A stretch of 64,000 nt of DNA from Antennarius striatus (lineage: Eukaryota; Chordata; Actinopteri; Lophiiformes; Antennariidae). A program made the translations under genes and the position numbers. Positions 1 through 9,606 of the stretch are shown piece after piece. Location of the stretch: positions 3,707,001 through 3,771,000 of the forward strand of contig NC_090792.1 in the NCBI RefSeq assembly GCF_040054535.1. The letters are read 5' to 3'. Numbering within the stretch: the stretch's first letter is position 1; every line of letters begins with the position of its first letter. Below the pieces are notes generated by a model. The model was not told the origin of the DNA. It ran no database searches and saw only the letters and a list, made by a program, of their open reading frames with translations.

Positions 1-50
1 ACTATGGGAAAGGAAGTAAACAGAGACACCAAAAGCTTCAAAGTTCTTAC

Positions 51-170
51 GTGAGCATGTTTTCTTATCTGGATTCAGAATAAATCCCAATTGACATTTG
101 CAGATGTATGAGTCGTCACTATTTACACAAATGTGTTGACAATCATGTCCAATGGCACACGGATCGGCAC
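51..170 (-). CDS. matn3: matn3 EGF module 8 (last one inside the window)
   Basis: 120 bases, ctcttttcag|GT ... TCAC|gtaaga, phase 1-1. [20 protein letters not shown] then [19 protein letters not shown]. The open donor shows that at least one more exon lies left of the window. Confidence 0.92.
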
Positions 171-3100
171 CTGAAAAGAGACAGGTCCATGTCACGACAG
201 GAAGCAGAGTTTGGACCAGTGGAGTTTTCCAGTTCCTCCTTTCAAAGTTAATGCACCAATCCCATGTGATCTGCCCCCCCCCCCGATCCCATTATTTTAT
301 TTTTTTTAAACCTGCTGCAGCATGACTTCTGCAGTATTTAATCATTGACCTACAACATGCACATTTACCCCATGCCTTATTCTTCTATTATTTATTTGTT
401 TGTTTGTTTGTTTTTGTTATTATTATTCATTTGAACATATAAATGTATGATTTGTTTGTGATATTGCATTCACATTCCAAAGTGACGAATCGACAGCAAT
501 ACAGTTATGATCAAGAAAGTTTGTGTTTTTTTTTAAACCATTTCTAGTTTGCTTTTCCATTTTTTAGTGATATTACATAAAAACTGCTTGAATCATTTTC
601 ATGAAACCGTGGAGAAGGGTGGGGGCATGTGCTGTGAAAGAAATCATCGATCTGTGTAGAGCTATTGAGCCCAACAGAGAGTTAGTTGTTTTTAACCAAC
701 AATCCTGCCTGAGGGCAACTAATACCTTTGAATTAGATCAAGAAATTTAACACAATTATTTTCTTACTTCATGTGAAGCATTTTGTCCCCCCCCCCCAAG
801 AGTGTTCTGTCAGGCATCACAGTCCGTTAACATGTGGATAGCTTCCGCTTTGCATTGATTGACTTGTTTCCAGTCTTAGTAAGGAGTAGTTATTGATGTG
901 GGAGGGTGTATTTTAACACAGACCATGATCTTCAATGTCTCTGTTCAGCAACCATAACCCTATTTTTTTCCCCAACTGGTCACATCCCCAATCAAACTGA
1001 CTTCAGAGTTGGGGGATGTGTGGTGAACAACTGACTCTATACACAGGATGTTAAAGTCAAACCCAAAAGTCAATCAGCAAGTGGATAAAGGTTAAAGGTC
1101 TTACGTGAGCATGTTTTCTCGTCCGCATTCAACACAAATCCTTCATGACATAAGCAAAGGTGAGAATCATCATGTTCAATGCAAATGTGTTGGCATCCAT
1201 TTTTGGAACATCCGTCTGAACCTGAGAAGAGACGCCCCCACAGCTAAAATCCAGAGTTTACCGCCTCGGTTACATTTCAGACTGGACTGGCCAAAATGTA
1301 TGACAAAATATACAATATTTACAGCCCGAAAACTCAACACCTCTGTCTGGATCGGGTTTAATAATAAAGATTACAGACATCTGTTCTGTTACCTGGAAAT
1401 GTACGTCTAATGATGGAGCCCAAGTTCTTACGTGAGCATGTCTTCTGGTCTGCATTCAACACATATCCCTCATGACATTTACAGACATAAGAGCCGTCAG
1501 TGACGACACAAAGATGCTGGCAGTCACGTCCCCGAGCACAAATATCTGAAACTGAAAGGGACATTCACGCTGGTGACCGACATGTAACTCACGTCACTGA
1601 TCACGGGTCAACTCTTTCCTCGTGCAATTAATTCAAATGTAACTTTAGACATAACAAACAATAGCTGATCTCAGAAATAAAATAACTGAGGGGAGCATTG
1701 ACGAACCACCGTTGAGGCTTCAGTCATGGATTCGATGACATTTACTCATTTGGTAACTTTGAGGGAAAACCCAAGTCATACACATGAGCTCATAAAATAC
1801 AAACATTAACTTCAGGTTCTCACGTGAGCATGTTTTCTGGTCTTCATTCAACATATATCCCTCACGGCACATACAAAAGAATGAGTCACCATTCGGGACA
1901 CAAACATGCTGGCAGTCATGTCTTTGGTCACATGTAGCCAAACCTGAAAGGAGACACTTCTATGACATTATCATTTACAGTATTATCATCGTCATCATCA
2001 TTACTGATCAGTATGAAGACTTAAATCTGTACCCGCTTTGAACCTAACCACACTTTTTATCTAGTGAAAGCCACATGTTCATCAAAAGGTACAAGTTCTT
2101 ACGTGAGCAGGTTTTTAGGTCTGCGTTTAACTTATATCCCTTTGAACACTTGCAGATGAATGAGTTGCCACTGCTTTCACATATGTCCTGACAATCATGT
2201 CCGTGAGCACAGAGATCAGAGCCTGAAAAGAGACATGATCACATGTAACCGACACCTCACTGTATCACAGGCAAGGAGTGCTAGGACTGCTGCCGTCTCT
2301 GACTAGCCATTAGTTCTTTTTACCACTGGTGAGGTGAGAAGAGACGTCCACAGGTCTAAAACCCACAGGTAACCCCCTCATTCTTCTAATTTCTTGACCT
2401 ATTCAGGTTGAGCTCAGCTATTGACTACAAAAACACTCAGAGAAAAGTGTTGTTTGTCACGACAGACACACACTGTCTTGTTATTTTGCTGAATTCCGTA
2501 TTACATGTGCCTGTCCATCAGCAATAGTGGTTTCTACGAAGGCAATTGCTGACACTTCATTGAGACAGAGCTTCTACTTCAAAGTGATCTTTGGTTAGCA
2601 TTCAACAAATATCACAAAATAAACTTTATAGATGTATCTGTTTGTTAAGAATTATAAGTGTTCAAACAAAAAAGCAAATAAAACACATTCCTGGACACAT
2701 TTTACACACTTGTTCTTGTTACAAGAATTCATGGCCTTACAAATTAAAGCTGAACTAAAGATTCACTTAACTCAACACTCAAGCCATATTGGTTCCAACA
2801 AAACCAAAAAAAAATACTAACTTTTCTGCTGCAAAATAAAGTCTACCTGACAACTCCAGGTTCATAAGTGAGCAAGATTTGTGGTCTGTATTTAGAGTAT
2901 ATCCCATTCGACATTTGCAGAAGAATGAATCATCAGTGCTCACACACACATGTTGGCAGTCATGTCCCCGGGAACATGAATCCAAACCTGAAAAAAACAA
3001 ACTTAAATCAAGCCTTTATTGTGAGACTTTGTACTGCCTAATCAGCGCTATGTTCAGAATGTGGCGGTGACAGGCTAACGTTCAGCAAACAGACCCTGGT

Positions 3101-3618
3101 TATTTCCACCTTTCCACTTATGTTTTGTGTGAATTTTACTACTTTGTTTTGTCTAGTTTTCAAAAGTTTTTTCATCAGCCCCGTGATTCTCTGAGTGATT
3201 TAGCCTTTCCTCTGTGATTTTGCGCTGTGCTTTGTTAATAAAGATTGCTTATTTTGTGTTTTGTCTCGAGTATTGTGTTGTGGTTCCAGCCGTTGTTTGG
3301 ATGTGACAGGATAATGAAGAGTTTAGCAGATTTTGAGTTCAGGATTTTTTTTCATATCGGTTCATTTGTTAACAAATTCCTCAATAAATAAGCTATAGGT
3401 GTCAATAAAAAAAAGGTAATCTTACCCAATTAATAATTAAATTATTTGACTACAAATAATATACCGTATATCAAGTTAAAATATTAAAAATCATCACAAA
3501 TTATCCTTAGAATTTTCAGTTTAATAGATGTTCTGCTTTTTGAGTATTTGTTTTCCAGTAAAATAATTATATATAAGAAATAATTAACAGTATTTATTTT
3601 TAAAGCCATTCATGCAAG

Positions 3619-3671
<53 letters not shown>

Positions 3672-6600
3672 CAATCAACCTCTATTTATATAACGCTTAA
3701 TATCATCAGACATTTCAAAGTGCTTTAACAGACAGAAAAGCCCAACAGGACCCTCCAAGCCTGATCAGCATTTATTCGAACCCTTAGTTGTGGTTAAAAC
3801 TTCATGATCCCTGAAGTTTTAATCATACCTCTGGGTGCTTTCTGTTTTTAACTTTGTATGATTTATTTCTTTTGTGTTTCTTGAAGTTATTCTCCTTCTA
3901 GTTGTTTCATATAATTGTGTACCATTACCTTGTTTCTTTTTTATATTTTTGTTGGCCCCGGTATTAATTTCACATTTATTTCTGATTATTATTATTTTTT
4001 CATTTAACCTTTTTACCATCTTGTTTTGGTCGTCTGCATTTCATAATTTTTTTGTATTGTTTGACTGACTGTCTCTGAACAAGATTAATGCCCAGTTTGC
4101 ATTAAAGTTGTTCTGTCTGTATATGATGGGAAATGTAACATTTCTAGGTGAAGGAAGGTTGTGCCATATCTTTTACAAAAAAAGGTTTAAAAAAATCACA
4201 CTCTGGAACCCAATTCAACAAGGTATTGTTGGCGTGTGATGCAGCACTGACACCTCCTAGATTGTGTGGTCATAAACCAGAGTATGACCCAGTTTGTATC
4301 AAACTTCTGATTGAAATACCAGCAGAAACCTGCGTAGTAGGATCTGCTGGTATCTGTAATAGGATCTGTAATATTTTTCATGTGTAAAAACAGGCTTAAG
4401 ACCGTCTTCTCAGTATCACCTTGTCTTTGGAGTCTGTCACCATGGTGATCAATCTATAAGGTGCGAAAAGCCAAGCATCCAATCTGTTGAAATCAGGTAT
4501 GATCTTACGTGAGCAGTTTTTTTTATTTTGTTTGCACTCAACATATATCCCACTCCACACCTGCAGGTGTATGAGTCACCGCTAGTGATACAAATGTGCT
4601 GGCAGTCGTGTCCCTGGGAACATGCATCTGAACCTGGTAGGAGACACGTGACTGAGTTGCTTTCAGACTGGATGCTGAAGCAGGTTCTAGAGCACTGTCT
4701 CTGTACAATACGCGGTGTTCTGATGGGTTTTAAGTGTTGTGATTTTCTGTCCTTCAGTGCAGGCCTTCATCACTCATTGTCAGTCCCGTTCTCTATTTAT
4801 GGCAACCCAAAATATGAGTAAACCTAGGAGATATGAAGCACCCCCACAGCACAAAACCCCAATTGATCTACAAAAACAGCTTCAAAAGTTTATGAACTTG
4901 AATTTCAGGTTAGAAATCTGTCTGAAAAGTCTTTCCCGGTACAATCATGTATCACTGTTTAGGCCAGGTTCCCCTAAAATATGACTTAATGCTGCTGACT
5001 TATTCTTATTGCTTTTCAGGCACCGCTTTCAAGTAACAAATCATCACAGAGACATAGACGACATTTAGTTAAAAGTTGAAGATCACTTACCTGCGCATGT
5101 TTTCTTGTCTGGGTTTAAGACATAGCCTGAATGACACTTGCAGTCGTACGAGTTTCCATTGTTGACGCAAATGTGCTGACAATTGTTTCCCCGAGCGCAT
5201 GCACCCAAACCTGAAAAGAAACACTCCGATGTCTGATTAGCTTAATCCTGGAGAAATCAGTGATTGTGAGTGAGTAAGAGGTTATTCCTGTAATGTTTAC
5301 TACGATACAGAAACACATGCAGGTTAGTTTCCATGATCTCTGTGCTTCAGTAAGGATGTTGTAAAGAACTGAAGGATTTCTTTCCAATCGTGTTATTTGT
5401 GAAGACGAGACATGGTTATGTCTCTCTTTCAAATTATATGCTGGCTTCTGAACTGAAGTCACTTGGATAGCTTGTCCGGTAGACTATCCCATGCAAGCAG
5501 AAAATACACACAATCAGTGTGTGTAGTTGATGTTGACATCATTGTTGTGTACAGACAACAGTTGATCTCAGTGAAACACACAGACTCCAGACTGTCATAT
5601 ACTATACTAACAAGCGGCTGGATTTGCGTCATATCAAGCAGTTTGTTAGAAGTTCAACAGCAGAAAGAAACTTGCATGAAAAACATGGTTCAGTTCAGCA
5701 TTTAAGTTACTGGTTAGTTTGTTATCAAGAGTTTAAAGACAAATTCATAGGTCACACTTTTAAAAGTCATGGACGGTTACATTTCTTCAAAAGTACAGAT
5801 AAATGTCCGCATTAAATATTTCCGCTCTAATTCATGCTGACGTTTTGTCAACCACCAATAAGATTATGATTCCCATCACTTTTGTCTGAGTGTTTGGAAG
5901 GAGAAGAATTTGCAATAATGCTCCAAACTACATGCTTGAAGCTGAAGCTTGGGTAATGTCGCCAGATCTATATCCTCTATGTCAGGGTGTCATCATTGCC
6001 TCATAATGGCGTGAGAATTCCTTGTAGCTTATGCTAAAATAAATTAAACGTGGCTGTTGTCGGTTGTAAAATCACAGTTATCGTATCTGAAGTTATAATA
6101 ATGTTCAGGTTTAATCTGTGGACTCAGAAAGCAGTTTTCCAGATTGGGGACACGGGTATCTTAGTAGGAAATTTAGCGTGAGACAAAAGATTTCAGCGCA
6201 GAGGGTGAAGAGCAGTGCACTCCCCATGAACCATACAGGCAGCATCATAGTAAGGTTCGACCATTTTAAAGCGTTCAAGGCTGTAGGTTTGCTCAGATTT
6301 GCAGATGAAGAAGTGAGTTGTGTCTCCTTCTGGTAAGCGGATGACTTATCGCATCTTCATCGTCATAGTAACAGATAACAGATGCTGAAAACCATTTAGC
6401 GAGAAATCCAAACAAAACAAAAGCAGTAAATCGTGTTTACCTTGCTCTTGTTTTTAAGACCAAAGAAGACGACCGGTGACTTTAGAATGGAGATTCCCTC
6501 ATGGTGCTGCCCGTATGATCACAGGTGAAGTTTGAAATAATAATCTGACATACCGTTGTTTTCTTTATCATTATTTTCATTATTTATCCCTTTAGCGTCT

Positions 6601-7372
6601 TTTCTGCCAGCTAGGCCTAGTCCGTTATCACCGATTCCGCCATCTAATGGACCTTCAGCACTCCCGTTATCATCATCCTTACCACACAAGGTTTCCCTAA
6701 ATTTGGAAGCGAGCTTCTCTATGACGCCATACGTCTCCACGTAGAAGACATGGTCATCATGTGGTTGGCTGGCCATGAGGCGAAGAGATGCCAAGTCAGC
6801 TCTATCTACTCCCACTGCGTAGATCTCAATCCCTGATGCTCGAGCCGCCGCCGATACGTCCTCCACCTTATCCTGTGGCCTCCCGTCTGTCACTATGATG
6901 GCTACTTTGGCGATGTTGGTGGAAGTAGTTCTGGCCCCTGCCTCCATTATGAAAACGTTCTCCATGGCAGCCTTGATGGCCATGCCCGTCATGGTGCCGG
7001 AGGCTAGGGGCTCCACACGAGCCAGCGCCTGCTTCAGGGCAGACTTGTCAAAGTATTTCTTCAAGAGGAACTCCACCTTCACCGTGCTGGCGTAGTTGAC
7101 GAGGCCGACTCGAGTGGAGTCCGAGCCGATCTCCAGGCTGTCCACCATGTCCTGCAGGAACTCCTTGGCCTTTTCAAACTCAGCAGGACGAACACTGCGG
7201 GAGCTGTCTATGATGAAGACCAAGTCTATTGGCTGATTTCTACAATTGGACCTTGACGCTGTGAAAAAGGATGTTGTGAAAGAATTAAAGGTGTTTTCTA
7301 ATGATGACAGAACTAAAGCACAAAATTGAAATCTTCAAGATTTCTGAAAGAGCATGTCATGTTTTCACTTTC

Positions 7373-7438
<66 letters not shown>

Positions 7439-7488
7439 AAATACACACACACAGATATTCACTGATGCAAAAGAAATTTCTACCCACA

Positions 7489-7580
<92 letters not shown>

Positions 7581-9545
7581 TATTTATTTATTTTTTGTTG
7601 TTGTTTTTTTTGTTAACAGTCCTGATAACATTGCAATGGTAAAATTTTAGAATCTCACTTTCTTCCTTTTCTGGAGCGCATCAGGAAAATATTCATGCGT
7701 TCACGCAAACACAAAAGAAACAAACCTTCACTTTTTTAGACAAATCTGGTAGTTTTTTTTTTTTTTTTTACGTGAGTATGACTCAACCAGGAGCAAAACC
7801 GGAGATGGGCTGAGTGGGGGGGAAAGCGCTCTCAAGTATCATGTTTCCATGTATTTAAATATGTTGTGCTTTTGGATGTGTCATGTCAATGTGTGTGATA
7901 TATGTTTTTTGTGTTGCATACAACGGCTGCTGGGTCGCAAGATTAATTTCAGCCATGCCGACAAATAAAAATTCATATCATATCATATCATATCATATCA
8001 TATCATATCATATCATATCATATCATATCATATCATATCATGACACTATTAAAGCTGTCAGAAAAGATTGTCCATGAGTCCACACAAGAGGATCACCGGT
8101 AGTTGTTATTTTATGAGATGATGACAGCTAGAGCTAAAGAAAGTAAACACCTGCAACACGTTTGATGGACGTAGCGGAGTCACTGGAGGATTAAAGGCTG
8201 CTAAAATGCAAATGGTGCCCTTCAGCTGTAGCTGTGAAGAGGCTGCCTACTCTTTAGTGGCTGTTGATGGGGGGGGTTGATAGTGATGTAGCCTAGAATT
8301 AGCCCTGTCAGCTTTGCCACAGAAGACAATGAGGGTGGAAGAATTAGAACAGAAGCTACTTTGATTTAACTAAAGGTTAATGAGATGCAGCGTGACATCA
8401 ACACGTCTAAATCATGCTATCCAAAGTTAATATCATGAAAGGGATGAACATTTGATGCAATATATATTTACTGATATGGACATTTATTAATAAACTGGTA
8501 ATTATATTTCATGCATTATACTACATTAGATAGCTAATGAATATGTCTGCTCCAGCAGAGGCCAATGACTACACAGACTCCAGCACCTCTAAGGCTGATT
8601 CATTAACACACACAAGTGTTCAGTTCAACACTTCTCCAAACTCTAATTGTGCTTATCTGATATCATAATTTAATTTCATTCACGTTATTTCAACAGACCA
8701 AGTCTGAGCCTCTCGTGTTACATGTATATTATTGCTACATTACAAGTGTCACTTCAACCTTTGAAAAAAACCATGTTGTTTAACGGCACTTACATGTAAC
8801 TGAAAAGATTTTTCAGTAATCCAAAAAAGGCTGAGAGTCAACTATGAAAACGTTTTTTAATATGCAAACCTAAGAGTGTAATAAGAAATGATCCAACTCT
8901 TTACACAAAATGAAACAAAACATCTTAATTAAGGCCCTGCCATAAACTGGCGATCTATCCAGGATAAACCCCGCCTGTCACCCGTAGTCAGCTGGGAGAA
9001 GGTCCAGCAGACCCGTGATAGTGATTGGGATAAGTGCCTAAAGATGAGATAATTACTGATTGTACTGCCTTCAAGAAGGGAAATGAATGATTTAATAAGG
9101 AATCTCATTTAGTTTATAGACGTGTCTTCATTTTTCATTTTTTAGGAATCTATTTTCTAAGTTGTATTTCAGGTGGGTGGGCAAAGAGCATGGAGGAGAC
9201 ATAGGACCGATGAGGGAACCCACCTCCACTGTCAGGTCTCCGGCTCTCCTGCGTCAGGTGGTTGTTGGCGCTCTGCCGCTGGAAGTCTCGCGGTGCGTAA
9301 TTACGCATCTGCAACTCTTGAAACGTCGGAGCGCCTCCTTGCTCTTCGTCAGACGTTCGTGTAATAGATCTGATATTTTCGTGACGCTGATGGATCCGTG
9401 GAGGGACTTGAGACGACGTTCGTGGGATTAAAGGACTGATTGAATGAATCTTCCGGCTGTCTGTCCCAAACGGCGCGAAAGTTCCCAGAGATCCTGATAC
9501 AAGGATTCCGATGAAACAGAGCACTCCACGCACTGGTGGAGCCAT
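51..9545 (-). CDS. matn3: matrilin-3, partial at the 3' end (runs off left edge); exons listed separately
   Basis: Secreted extracellular-matrix adaptor of cartilage that links collagen fibrils, proteoglycans and other matrilins. Ten exons are visible in minus-strand order: 9224-9545, 6554-7258, 5091-5210, 4509-4633, 2847(or 2868)-2987, 2103-2222, 1824-1943, 1432-1551, 1105-1221 and 51-170. All junctions are phase 1. The layout is signal peptide, basic/Ser-rich linker, one vWA domain, then at least eight EGF modules. The C-terminal coiled coil that oligomerises matrilins is not seen and should lie left of base 1. One vWA followed directly by EGFs, and close similarity to MATN3 around the MIDAS and the 'VTDGRPQD' and 'YAVGVDRAD' segments, favour matrilin-3 over matrilin-1, -2 or -4, which have a second vWA. 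Human MATN3 has four EGFs, so this array is longer. Two EGF exons carry lesions (see findings). Whether this is the a or b teleost paralogue cannot be told. Confidence 0.93.
1105..1221 (-). CDS. matn3: matn3 EGF module 7
   Basis: 117 bases, one codon shorter than its siblings, tcttctcag|GT ... TCAC|gtaaga, phase 1-1. [20 protein letters not shown] then [18 protein letters not shown]. The missing codon is between Cys1 and Cys2; all six cysteines remain. Confidence 0.9.
1432..1551 (-). CDS. matn3: matn3 EGF module 6
   Basis: 120 bases, ccctttcag|TT ... TCAC|gtaaga, phase 1-1. [20 protein letters not shown] then [20 protein letters not shown], six cysteines intact. Confidence 0.92.
1824..1943 (-). 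CDS. matn3: matn3 EGF module 5
   Basis: 120 bases, cctttcag|GT ... TCAC|gtgaga, phase 1-1. [20 protein letters not shown] then [19 protein letters not shown], six cysteines intact. Confidence 0.92.
2103..2222 (-). CDS. matn3: matn3 EGF module 4
   Basis: 120 bases, cttttcag|GC ... TCAC|gtaaga, phase 1-1. EGF of the form [20 protein letters not shown] then [19 protein letters not shown], six cysteines intact. Confidence 0.92.
2847..2987 (-). CDS. matn3: matn3 EGF module 3, canonical donor lost
   Basis: Acceptor tttttttcag|GT. The body is a normal six-Cys EGF ([20 protein letters not shown], then [19 protein letters not shown]). At the position where other repeats have C|gt, this copy has C|tt (plus-strand bases 2866-2867 are 'aa'), so the usual donor at 2868 is absent. 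The next in-frame GT donor, TCAG|gtagac, ends the exon at 2847. That adds exactly 21 bases (seven codons) and preserves phase 1. Confidence 0.75.
3619..3745 (-). mobile_element. LINE/SINE 3' tail with (AATC)n, reverse orientation
   Basis: (AATC)n at 3619-3677 is followed by 'tatttatataacgctt' and 'tttcaaagtgcttta'. On the minus strand this is the familiar 'AAAGTGC...TATATAAATA...(GATT)n' 3' end of fish L2-type elements. It matches the tail of the LINE at 37395-38340. It lies in matn3 between EGF modules 2 and 3, where the intron is much longer than the others. Confidence 0.6.
4509..4633 (-). pseudogene. matn3: matn3 EGF module 2, exon with frame-shifting indel
   Basis: The acceptor (ctcctaccag|GT) and donor (CAC|gtaaga) are intact and the first five cysteines are in frame ([20 protein letters not shown], then [13 protein letters not shown]). 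Sibling exons are 120 or 117 bases, but this one is 125. The excess lies in an A-rich run (plus strand 4515-4530) just before the last cysteine. Inclusion shifts the frame, removes Cys6 and gives a stop inside the next EGF exon. Skipping it keeps frame because both neighbours are phase 1. A homopolymer assembly error remains possible. Confidence 0.75.
5091..5210 (-). CDS. matn3: matn3 EGF module 1
   Basis: A 120-base exon, tttcttttcag|GT ... GCAG|gtaagt, phase 1-1. Six cysteines in EGF spacing: '[20 protein letters not shown]' then '[19 protein letters not shown]'. It is the only EGF exon in the array ending TGCGCAG rather than TGCTCAC. Confidence 0.92.
6554..7258 (-). CDS. matn3: matn3 exon 2: vWA domain plus acidic Asn-rich tail
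   Basis: A 705-base exon, acceptor ...ttcacag|CG and donor ACG|gtatgt, phase 1 to 1. It encodes a von Willebrand A domain. The MIDAS motif D-x-S-x-S is visible in 'FIIDSSRSV' (about residues 122-130), the MIDAS threonine lies in 'GTMTGMAI' and the aspartate in 'VTDGRPQD'. After the domain (end about '...FRETLCGK') comes a ~43-residue tail rich in Asp, Gly and Asn before the first EGF; human MATN3 goes almost straight into EGF1. Confidence 0.95.
7375..7573. repeat. (CA)n then (TA)n microsatellites in matn3 intron 1
   Basis: A ~55-base (CA)n at 7375-7430 with imperfect continuation to about 7453, then a near-perfect (TA)n of ~82 bases at 7491-7573. Open frames across it ([12 protein letters not shown]) are artefacts. 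Confidence 0.97.
7974..8042. repeat. (TATCA)n pentanucleotide repeat
   Basis: About 13 near-perfect copies of a 5-base unit in matn3 intron 1. Confidence 0.97.
8938..9052 (-). mobile_element. interspersed fish repeat ('cctatcccagc' core), fragment
   Basis: The plus strand 'aaactggcgatctatccagg...ccccgcctgtcacccgtagtcagctgggagaaggtccagcag' is the reverse of the repeat also seen at 20227, 35339 and 41190. The class was not determined. Confidence 0.6.
9224..9545 (-). CDS. matn3: matn3 exon 1: signal peptide and linker
   Basis: The start ATG is the complement of 9543-9545. The first ~23 residues form a signal peptide ([18 protein letters not shown], then SLGTFA). About 84 residues of hydrophilic, Arg/Ser/Gln-rich linker follow, comparable to the basic N-terminal stretch of mammalian MATN3. 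The donor is GGAG|gtgggt, with the last exon base at 9224, leaving phase 1. Open reading continues past the donor into the intron, but similarity stops there. Confidence is high for the start and moderate for the exact donor. Confidence 0.85.
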
Positions 9546-9598
9546 ATTACAAGCGTTGCTCTTGTCCGTTTACGCAGCAGTCCACCACCACAACGGGA

Positions 9599-9606
9599 CT
9601 TTTATG
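9599..9606 (-). promoter_or_regulatory. candidate TATA box of matn3
   Basis: The minus strand reads CATAAAAG about 55 bases upstream of the matn3 start codon. Position and sequence fit a TATA element for a tissue-specific matrix gene, but nothing else confirms a transcription start. Confidence 0.3.

Noticed and set aside
3060..3320. Possible retroelement 3' end ('aataaagattgcttattttg')
   Set aside because: Similar in style to fish repeat tails but without coding remains or defined ends, so not annotated as an element.
7326..7650. Open frames of [12 protein letters not shown] type (also around 25500, 43100, 45050, 56900, 58300, 60570)
   Set aside because: Translations of CA, TG and TA microsatellites, open in several frames on both strands.
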